Source of the DNA: Clostridia bacterium
GTDB lineage: Bacteria > Bacillota > Clostridia > Christensenellales > CAG-314
Assembly: GCA_017407305.1 (NCBI GenBank)
Contig: JAFQWS010000015.1
Coordinates: forward strand, 1-7,219
Direction: 5' to 3'
Length of the DNA: 7,219 bases
Shown: one piece after another, positions 1 to 4,768 of the stretch
Numbering within the stretch: the first letter of the stretch is position 1
How the letters are laid out: each line of letters begins with the position of its first letter
Notes under the pieces: generated by a model
Told to the model about the DNA's origin: nothing
Databases searched by the model: none
What the model saw: the letters and a program-made list of their open reading frames with translations, nothing else
Position numbers and translations under genes: made by a program

Positions 1-184
1 GGGATTAACAGGACTCGTAAGGAGCGTAGCGACGGAATAGTGAGCAATGTTTTGCGAACGTCACGTCATTTCGTACTCCTGTTAACGTAAATACTGAAGC
101 GACAAGCAAATGGGGAGAAAGAAAAAAGCAATCCAACAAAGGATTGCTTTTTTGTTGCGACCAAAAGCGCAGTCGCGGATTGGT
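1..184. repeat. Tandem repeat unit 1, starting with a copy of the tRNA 3' end
   Basis: This 184 bp unit is repeated almost exactly at 185-369. The only differences are A93 versus G277, G177 versus T362, and one extra A in the second copy's A-run at 306-312. It opens with GGGATTAACAGGACTCG, the complement of the last 17 bases before the discriminator of the adjacent tRNA gene, and ends in TTGGT, matching the CCA end. Inside are an inverted partial copy of that segment (TTAACAGGA at 5-13 against TCCTGTTAA at 77-85), smaller stems (GTGA 40-43 with TCAC 61-64; GCAA 44-47 with TTGC 52-55) and a terminator hairpin at 122-153. I find no credible coding frame. The array may continue beyond base 1, because the window starts at the same repeat position at which unit 2 starts. 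Confidence 0.93.
122..153. terminator. Bidirectional intrinsic terminator in repeat unit 1
   Basis: A perfect 13 bp stem, AAAAAAGCAATCC (122-134) and GGATTGCTTTTTT (141-153), encloses the 6-nt loop AACAAA. An A-run on one side and a T-run on the other make it a rho-independent terminator in both directions. It is a duplicate of the terminator at 307-338, and no gene lies directly before it in either direction within the window. Confidence 0.85.
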
Positions 185-369
185 GGGATTAACAGGACTC
201 GTAAGGAGCGTAGCGACGGAATAGTGAGCAATGTTTTGCGAACGTCACGTCATTTCGTACTCCTGTTAACGTAAATGCTGAAGCGACAAGCAAATGGGGA
301 GAAAGAAAAAAAGCAATCCAACAAAGGATTGCTTTTTTGTTGCGACCAAAAGCGCAGTCGCTGATTGGT
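185..369. repeat. Tandem repeat unit 2, abutting the tRNA-Val gene
   Basis: This is the second copy of the 184/185 bp unit, more than 98% identical to the first by eye. Its last four bases (366-369) are the complement of the tRNA's discriminator base and CCA, so the unit ends inside the mature tRNA sequence. The first 17 bases of a third copy (370-386) are the tRNA acceptor strand and T-arm, after which similarity stops abruptly in the T-loop. The unit contains the tRNA's downstream terminator, a small stem GCGAC (342-346) with GTCGC (357-361), and the inverted pair TTAACAGGA (189-197) with TCCTGTTAA (261-269). The arrangement means that a segment beginning in the T-loop and running about 160 bp downstream of the tRNA was duplicated in tandem. 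Confidence 0.93.
307..338. terminator. Bidirectional intrinsic terminator downstream of tRNA-Val
   Basis: A 13 bp stem (AAAAAAGCAATCC at 307-319 with GGATTGCTTTTTT at 326-338) and a 6-nt loop lie 27 bp beyond the tRNA 3' end. Read on the minus strand, the stem ends in a run of seven U residues, so it should end the tRNA transcript. Because no other clear hairpin with a U-run exists between 442 and 550, it may also end read-through from the operon upstream. Confidence 0.88.
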
Positions 370-441
370 GGGATTAACAGGACTCGAACCTGTGGCCCCT
401 TGCATGTGACGCAAGTGCTCTACCAACTGAGCTATAATCCC
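366..441 (-). tRNA. tRNA-Val, anticodon CAC
   Basis: The minus strand folds into a standard 76-nt cloverleaf. It has a perfect 7 bp acceptor stem (GGGATTA with TAATCCC), a D-stem GCTC/GAGC with loop AGTTGGTA, anticodon stem CTTGC/GCAAG, a 5-nt variable loop, and a T-stem ACAGG/CCTGT with loop TTCGAGT. The discriminator is A and the CCA end is encoded. The 7-nt anticodon loop is GTCACAT, which places U33 before CAC and so reads valine GUG codons. G at position 32 is less usual than a pyrimidine. The gene has its own promoter about 20 bp upstream and a terminator 27 bp downstream. Its last 21 bases are repeated in the adjacent tandem units. Confidence 0.95.
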
Positions 442-460
442 ATAAGTGATTAGCTTGTGT

Positions 461-489
461 ATTATACAACGGATAAATAAAAAAATCAA
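461..489 (-). promoter_or_regulatory. Sigma-A promoter of tRNA-Val
   Basis: On the minus strand a -35 box TTGATT (484-489) is followed, after exactly 17 bp, by a perfect -10 box TATAAT (461-466). Transcription would begin near 454, leaving a leader of roughly 13 nt before the mature tRNA 5' end at 441. Confidence 0.82.
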
Positions 490-550
490 CCCTAAACGGC
501 ACTTTTGACCATTTATTTTTGACAAAATTTGTTGAAAATTCCCTTGCCAA

Positions 551-1219
551 TTACACTTTCAGTTGTTTCAAATACTGCTTTTGTTGGGTAGTCAATTGAT
601 AACTTTCACAAGCCTTTTGAATAGATTTGTTGTGCGTCCAATCGTTTAAACTTTGCTTGGCAAAATAGGGCAAAGTTTCTTCAAAACGTTTTGCCAAACT
701 CTCTGCGAAAAACCAAGCTTGCCCCATTTTTACGTAATAACGCTTGTCGTCCACATCAACTGCCATTTGAAGTATTTTTGCATCAAAATTCTCTTTTAGA
801 AAGTTTCTCATTAAGGTTACAAAAGCCAAACGAATTGCATACTCTTGACCGCTTTTAAGCCATTTTTGCACCTTTTTGTGCGTTTTTTCAAGATTTTTTG
901 ATAAAACCTTAGGCGTCAGCGCATCACATACTGCCCAGTTGTTCACATAGGGCAAAAAGGTTTCCATTTGTTCCAACGCAAGGTCAACGTCGGTGTTTTG
1001 ACAAATAAAAATGGCGTGTAAAAGATTTTCTTCGTGATATTTGTGGGGCAGTTGGCACATAAACAATTTTCTTTGACAAGGCTCAACCTTTTTTGCCAAA
1101 GCACGAAGTAAAGGCATCCTTACGCCAAGTATAACGTCAGGGTTTACGCTGGGTATTAATTTTGAAGAAAACCCTTTGTAATTGTCATCACAAAGGGTCA
1201 AAAGTTGATTTTTAAACAT
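551..1219 (-). CDS. AlkD-like DNA alkylation repair protein (DNA glycosylase)
   Basis: The 222-residue protein belongs to the HEAT-like-repeat DNA alkylation repair family (AlkD type), which excises cationic alkylated bases such as 3- and 7-methylpurines without flipping the base. Residues that match the catalytic site of Bacillus cereus AlkD are visible: Trp95 and Asp99 in NNWAVCDALTPK (AlkD Trp109 and Asp113), Arg130 in EYAIRLAF (Arg148) and Trp169 in KMGQAWFF (Trp187). The spacing from Arg130 to Trp169 equals that in AlkD. The conserved N-terminal block GVRMPLLRALAKK and the C-terminal block WTHNKSIQKACES also fit. No signal peptide or membrane segment is apparent, so it should be cytoplasmic. 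The ATG lies 3 nt after the truA stop, without a clear Shine-Dalgarno sequence, which suggests translational coupling as the last gene of the ecf-truA operon. Function is assigned from family membership; substrate range is not visible. Confidence 0.88.
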   Translation of the reverse strand: MFKNQLLTLCDDNYKGFSSKLIPSVNPDVILGVRMPLLRALAKKVEPCQRKLFMCQLPHKYHEENLLHAIFICQNTDVDLALEQMETFLPYVNNWAVCDALTPKVLSKNLEKTHKKVQKWLKSGQEYAIRLAFVTLMRNFLKENFDAKILQMAVDVDDKRYYVKMGQAWFFAESLAKRFEETLPYFAKQSLNDWTHNKSIQKACESYQLTTQQKQYLKQLKV

Positions 1220-1222
1220 AAC

Positions 1223-1954
1223 TTAATACTCTATACTTTCCAAACGCAAACCGATTGCAGGGAAAGTTTTTGCTCCCAATTTTCGGTTGCCCGTTGCCAA
1301 CATTTTGTCAATTGTATCACAAGGCAACTTGCCCAAGCCTATCCAAATCAACGTGCCAACGATTATGCGTACCATGTTGTACAAAAAAGAGTTGCCACAA
1401 ATGGCAATTTCCATCAAATTTCCATTTAAATTGACGTCAATAGACTCAATTGTGCGCACAGTTGTCTTTGCACTGCTTCCCGTTGAAGAAAATGCCACGA
1501 AATCGTGCTCGCCAATTAAACTTTGGGCCACTTTTTTCATCAATTCCACGTCGGGCATTTTGTAAATTTGCGTAGCAAACGTGTCGTAAACTGCGTGTCT
1601 ATACGGAGAAACGTACAAGCGATAGACGTAAGTCTTTCTTTTTGCCGACTTGCGAGAGTGAAAACTTTTGTCCACAATTCGGGCATCCACCACCGACAAG
1701 TCTTCGGGCAACAAAAAGTTGACTGCTTGAATCAACGAGAAGGGTGTCATTTCTTTGTCGTTGTCAAAATGCACCGTTTGGGCAATTGCTGACACACCTT
1801 CATCGGTGCGACCAGCTGCATTTACCACCACTTTTTCACCAAAAAGTTGCGACAAACCTTTTTCCAATTCGTCTTGAGCAGTGCGCACGTCCTTTTGGCT
1901 TTGCCACCCTTTGAAATTTTTGCCAACGTAGGCGACGGTAAGTTTGTAACGCAT
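1223..1954 (-). CDS. truA: tRNA pseudouridine(38-40) synthase TruA
   Basis: The 243-residue protein matches TruA, which isomerises uridines 38-40 in tRNA anticodon arms to pseudouridine. The catalytic aspartate is Asp51 in GRTDEGVSA, equivalent to Asp60 of E. coli TruA. Other family blocks are the N-terminal LTVAYVGKNFKGWQSQ, KTYVYRLY, GEHDFVAFSSTGSS and the C-terminal GNSFLYNMVRIIVGTLI. The usual motif is GRTDAGVHA, so the Ala-to-Glu and His-to-Ser changes after the aspartate are mild departures. I start it at the ATG at 1954 because MRYKLTVAY is the normal TruA N-terminus. The open frame extends upstream to 2023, but that part encodes unrelated residues and lies inside ecfT. The start is 1 nt past the ecfT stop without an obvious ribosome binding site, which implies coupled translation. 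truA as the gene after ecfT is the usual order in Bacillota. Confidence 0.95.
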   Translation of the reverse strand: MRYKLTVAYVGKNFKGWQSQKDVRTAQDELEKGLSQLFGEKVVVNAAGRTDEGVSAIAQTVHFDNDKEMTPFSLIQAVNFLLPEDLSVVDARIVDKSFHSRKSAKRKTYVYRLYVSPYRHAVYDTFATQIYKMPDVELMKKVAQSLIGEHDFVAFSSTGSSAKTTVRTIESIDVNLNGNLMEIAICGNSFLYNMVRIIVGTLIWIGLGKLPCDTIDKMLATGNRKLGAKTFPAIGLRLESIEY

Positions 1955-1955
1955 A

Positions 1956-2792
1956 TTAAAAATACAACCAAGTAACGTTTGCCCAAGTCGTTTGCATTGC
2001 AAACACAAGGAAAATCGCCACAAAGAAAATCAATTGGAACAAGGAACCAACTGCGTCACGCCAAGTCAACTTTTGTACACGGAATTGAGTACGTTTGGTG
2101 GAACCTTCATAGCAACGGCTGTTCATAGCAAAAGCCAATTCTTCTGCACGTCTAAACGACGACACCAAAAGGGGAATCAAAATGGGAACGAAGGCTTTTA
2201 CACGTTGTCCCAAACCACCTGTATCAAAGTCTGCACCACGTGCTTTTTGCGCACGAATAATTCTGTCCGTTTCTTCAATCAAACTGGGAATAAAAGACAA
2301 CGTCAACGACATAATAAGCGCCAACTCGTGAACGGGGAATTTGATAAAAGACAAGGGTTTGAGCAAACTTTCAATTGCGTGAGTCAAATCTACAGCAGTC
2401 GTCGTCAAAGTGAGCAAACTTGTGCCCATAACCAAATAGGTCAAACGAAGCATCATTTTTGCTGCAAATTTTAAACCTTCGTCATAAATATTGAAAATCC
2501 ACCAACCCCACAAAAGATTGCCTTCTTGGGTGAAAAAGACGTTTAAAATTGCTGTGAATATGAGCAAAACCAAAATGCCTTTGATGGATTTGATTACACT
2601 TTTTAAGGGTACTTTGGATACAAAAATTGCCGTCAGTAAAAAGATGGTAAGCCAAGCAAAGCCCACAAAACTGGTAACGAAGAAAATGCCCACTAAGTAC
2701 AAAATAGCCAAAAGCAATTTTATGCGGGCATCCATACGATGCACAAAACTGTCAACAGGATAATATTGTCCAAAGGTGATGTCCCTAAACAT
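1956..2792 (-). CDS. ecfT: ECF transporter transmembrane coupling protein EcfT
   Basis: The 278-residue integral membrane protein is the T component of an energy-coupling factor importer; it links the two ATPases to interchangeable vitamin-binding S subunits. Hydrophobic stretches lie around residues 25-57, 71-89, 113-133, 155-170, 201-215 and 251-266. The two coupling-helix signatures are present: AQKARGAD (Arg185, Gly186), and AMNSRCYEG (Arg226), in which the second signature carries Cys instead of the canonical Gly. The N-terminal FGQYYPVDSFVHRMDARIKLLL is also a CbiQ/EcfT family hallmark. A strong ribosome binding site, AAAGGAGG (complement of 2798-2805), lies 5 nt before the ATG and inside the last codons of ecfA2. 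The two genes overlap by 8 nt. Confidence 0.95.
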   Translation of the reverse strand: MFRDITFGQYYPVDSFVHRMDARIKLLLAILYLVGIFFVTSFVGFAWLTIFLLTAIFVSKVPLKSVIKSIKGILVLLIFTAILNVFFTQEGNLLWGWWIFNIYDEGLKFAAKMMLRLTYLVMGTSLLTLTTTAVDLTHAIESLLKPLSFIKFPVHELALIMSLTLSFIPSLIEETDRIIRAQKARGADFDTGGLGQRVKAFVPILIPLLVSSFRRAEELAFAMNSRCYEGSTKRTQFRVQKLTWRDAVGSLFQLIFFVAIFLVFAMQTTWANVTWLYF

Positions 2793-3645
2793 TGGAACCT
2801 CCTTTAAGAGCGTTGACTGCTTCCAAAACTTGGTTGACGGTCTTTACTCCTTTGGGCAATTTTACGTGATTGCGTCTTAGATAATTGCAAAATTGTGCCA
2901 TATAGGGCACTTCCAAATTCATTTTTACAATTTCGTCTTCAAAAGAAAACAATTCTTCGGGCGTGGTGTCGTAAACCACCTCGCCTTCTTTCATGACGAT
3001 AATGCGTTTGGCGTTTTCGTAAACTTCGTTCATATCGTGTGAAACCATAATTACGGTTACGCCTTGTTCCTCATTGAGTTTTTTGACCAAAGACAAAATT
3101 TCGTGTTTGCCTTGAGGGTCCAACCCTGCTGTGGGTTCGTCCAAAACAAGCACCTTGGGTTGCATTGCCAAAACACCTGCCAAAGCAACACGACGTCTTT
3201 CCCCACCGGAAAGTTCAAAGGGAGATTTTGCTTTGACCGTTTCCCAATCAAGACCAACCAATTTCACCGCTTCTTGGACGCATTTGGAAATTTGGTGTTT
3301 GGACATACCCATATTTTTGGGGCCAAATTCTACGTCTTGTGCAACGGTGTCGGCAAAAAGTTGATTTTCGGGATATTGGAAAACCATACCAACAAGAGAG
3401 CGAACTTTTTTGAGGTCGCACTTTTTGTCGTGCAAATTGACGCCGTTGACAGACAAAACACCACTTTGAACACGTATCAACGCGTTTAAGTGTTGAACAA
3501 AGGTGGATTTTCCACTTCCTGTATGTCCGACGATGGCAACAAATTCGCCGTCTTCAATTGTCAAATTTACGTTGTGCAAAGCCGTTGTCTCAAAAGGAGA
3601 TTTGGGATTGTAAACGTAGTTCAAATCTTTTACAACAATCGACAT
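2785..3645 (-). CDS. ecfA2: ECF transporter ATPase EcfA2
   Basis: The 286-residue ABC ATPase is the second nucleotide-binding subunit of the ECF module. Visible motifs are Walker A GHTGSGKST (40-48), Q-loop Gln90 in VFQYPENQ, signature LSGGERRR (145-152), Walker B VLVLDEPTAGLDP with Asp169 and Glu170, and H-loop His203. The N-terminus MSIVVKDLNYVYNPKSPFETTALHNV and the YPENQ form of the Q-loop are typical of EcfA2 rather than EcfA1. I choose the ATG at 3645 because it gives this family N-terminus and has GGGAG 7 nt upstream. A longer frame reaching 3693 adds only out-of-family residues encoded inside ecfA1. The start overlaps the ecfA1 end by 16 nt. Both sites of the heterodimer have intact catalytic glutamates by inspection. 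Confidence 0.96.
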   Translation of the reverse strand: MSIVVKDLNYVYNPKSPFETTALHNVNLTIEDGEFVAIVGHTGSGKSTFVQHLNALIRVQSGVLSVNGVNLHDKKCDLKKVRSLVGMVFQYPENQLFADTVAQDVEFGPKNMGMSKHQISKCVQEAVKLVGLDWETVKAKSPFELSGGERRRVALAGVLAMQPKVLVLDEPTAGLDPQGKHEILSLVKKLNEEQGVTVIMVSHDMNEVYENAKRIIVMKEGEVVYDTTPEELFSFEDEIVKMNLEVPYMAQFCNYLRRNHVKLPKGVKTVNQVLEAVNALKGGSNV

Positions 3646-4475
3646 ATCATTTCTCCCAAACTCTTTGCATCGGCCGTGTCTTCCACTGCCCAACCACTTT
3701 CTTTAAGTTTTTGAGCAAGCTCAATTGTGCGAGGAACTTTGAGCCCTGCTTTTTCCAACAAGGCACGTTGTTCAAAAATTTCTTGAGGTGTTCCCGTTGC
3801 GATAATTTTTCCGCGTTGCATAACGACAACTCTGTCCGATTGCAACACTTCTTCCATAAAGTGGGTGATAAGCACAACGGTCATACCAAATTCTTTATTC
3901 AATTTTTTGGCCACTGCCAAAACTTCTTTTCTTCCTTGAGGGTCCAACATTGCCGTTGATTCGTCCAACACCAACACTTGGGGTTTGATGGCAAGTGCGC
4001 CCGCAATTGCAACTCGTTGTTTTTGGCCACCACTAAGTTTGTGGGGCGTTCTTTTGGCAAATTGTTCCATACCAACGCTTTCCAATGCCCAATGCACTCT
4101 TTCTGCCAAATCGGGATGAGGAATACCGATGTTTTCCACACCAAAAGCGACGTCTTCTTCAATGATGCTGGCAACCATTTGGTTGTCGGGATTTTGGAAA
4201 ACCATACCAACGTTTTTTCTTATTTCAAAAAGGTTTTTCTCGTTGGCTGTATCCATGCCAAAGACGATAACACTGCCCTTTTGAGGAAGGAAAAGACCAT
4301 TTAAAAGTTTTGCCAAAGTGGACTTGCCACTGCCATTGTGACCAACAAGCGTCAAAAATTCCCCTTGCTTGATGTCAAGGGTAACGTCGTCAACACCAAC
4401 GGCATAAGATTGAGTGCCATCGTCATTGAAAATTTTGTAGTTGTAGGTTGCATTTTGCAGTTTTATTGCGTCCAT
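3630..4475 (-). CDS. ecfA1: ECF transporter ATPase EcfA1
   Basis: The 281-residue ABC ATPase pairs with EcfA2 to drive vitamin or metal uptake through EcfT. Motifs are Walker A GHNGSGKST (45-53), Q-loop Gln94 in VFQNPDNQ, signature LSGGQKQR (147-154), Walker B VLVLDESTAMLDP with Asp171 and Glu172, and H-loop His205 in LITHFMEE. The DESTAMLDP form and first position in the operon are typical of EcfA1 in Bacillota. It is the first gene after the promoter at 4513-4542, with a short leader of about 30 nt and a modest ribosome binding site (AAGGGA, complement of 4480-4485) 4 nt before the ATG. No S component is encoded in the window, so this is probably a group II module shared by several S subunits encoded elsewhere. 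Confidence 0.96.
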   Translation of the reverse strand: MDAIKLQNATYNYKIFNDDGTQSYAVGVDDVTLDIKQGEFLTLVGHNGSGKSTLAKLLNGLFLPQKGSVIVFGMDTANEKNLFEIRKNVGMVFQNPDNQMVASIIEEDVAFGVENIGIPHPDLAERVHWALESVGMEQFAKRTPHKLSGGQKQRVAIAGALAIKPQVLVLDESTAMLDPQGRKEVLAVAKKLNKEFGMTVVLITHFMEEVLQSDRVVVMQRGKIIATGTPQEIFEQRALLEKAGLKVPRTIELAQKLKESGWAVEDTADAKSLGEMICRLL

Positions 4476-4512
4476 TTTGTCCCTTTTATATGGTAAAAAA
4501 TCATCAATTGGT

Positions 4513-4542
4513 ATTATAGCACAAAATAATCATTTTTGTAAA
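4513..4542 (-). promoter_or_regulatory. Sigma-A promoter of the ecfA1-ecfA2-ecfT-truA-alkD operon
   Basis: On the minus strand the -35 box TTTACA (4537-4542) is separated by 18 bp from a perfect -10 box TATAAT (4513-4518), which carries an extended TGC immediately upstream. An alternative -35 register, TTACAA, gives 17 bp. Transcription would start near 4506, so the leader is only about 30 nt and leaves no room for a riboswitch. Confidence 0.85.
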
Positions 4543-4675
4543 GTACTAACCTTTGTTGCACACCCAACTTGTTCAATTTGTTACTGCCAAAACCACCAAT
4601 GAAAAGTCCGTGTACATTTTTTGACAAAATTGTGCCAAAAACACCCCTTTAACAGTCAAAAAAATCAAATGCCAC
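4543..4675. other. Intergenic stretch between the two divergent promoters
   Basis: These 133 bp separate the -35 boxes of the divergent ecfA1 and pyruvate:ferredoxin oxidoreductase promoters. I see no gene, terminator or strong palindrome. A TTGACA at 4621-4626 lacks a matching -10 box. The stretch could hold regulator binding sites, but none is recognisable. Confidence 0.5.
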
Positions 4676-4704
4676 TTGACTTTATTATATTAAAATAATA
4701 TAAT
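4676..4704 (+). promoter_or_regulatory. Sigma-A promoter of the pyruvate:ferredoxin oxidoreductase gene
   Basis: The -35 box TTGACT (4676-4681) and perfect -10 box TATAAT (4699-4704) are spaced by 17 bp, with an AT-rich spacer. Transcription would start near 4711, giving a leader of about 58 nt. The near-consensus boxes fit a highly expressed catabolic enzyme. Confidence 0.88.
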
Positions 4705-4713
4705 TAGTTCGTA

Positions 4714-4732
4714 TGTGGCAAAAATTGTCACA
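4714..4732 (+). promoter_or_regulatory. Inverted repeat / stem-loop at the start of the leader
   Basis: TGTGGCAA (4714-4721) and TTGTCACA (4725-4732) form an inverted repeat around AAA. In RNA the stem is a continuous 8 bp with one G-U pair, and it begins within about 3 nt of the predicted transcript start. It could be a 5' stem-loop that stabilises the mRNA or a DNA operator just downstream of the start. Arm spacing does not match Rex or CRP/FNR sites. Confidence 0.5.
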
Positions 4733-4751
4733 CCCACGCAAATAATTTTTT

Positions 4752-4757
4752 GGGAGG
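4752..4757 (+). promoter_or_regulatory. Ribosome binding site of the pyruvate:ferredoxin oxidoreductase gene
   Basis: GGGAGG lies 11 nt before the ATG at 4769, slightly farther than usual, with an alternating AT stretch between. No other start codon is in a better position, so it decides the start. Confidence 0.85.
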
Positions 4758-4768
4758 ATATATATACT

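Noticed and set aside
1..369. CRISPR array
   Set aside because: There are only two long tandem units that are identical throughout; there are no short repeats alternating with unique spacers and no cas genes.
250..525. Possible 91-residue minus-strand protein over the tRNA gene
   Set aside because: It translates straight through the tRNA cloverleaf and the repeat. The AQLVEH...TGSSPVNP string is the usual false product of reading a tRNA gene as protein.
516..530. Shared string TTTTTGACAAAATT here and at 4617-4630, as a possible common regulatory site
   Set aside because: It is AT-rich and low in information, occurs in unrelated contexts and has no symmetry beyond chance.
1955..2023. Upstream extension of truA to a start at 2023
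   Set aside because: The extra 23 residues are unlike TruA and overlap ecfT in another frame; MRYKLTVAY at 1954 is the family N-terminus.
3646..3693. Upstream extension of ecfA2 to 3693
   Set aside because: The extra 16 residues are not family-like, whereas the ATG at 3645 has GGGAG at good spacing and gives the normal EcfA2 N-terminus.
4476..4512. Vitamin riboswitch controlling the ECF operon
   Set aside because: The predicted leader is about 30 nt, too short for any known riboswitch aptamer, and no aptamer motif is visible upstream.
4714..4732. Rex or CRP/FNR operator for the oxidoreductase gene
   Set aside because: The TGTG and CACA ends are 11 nt apart, whereas those consensus sites need 8, and the inner bases do not match.
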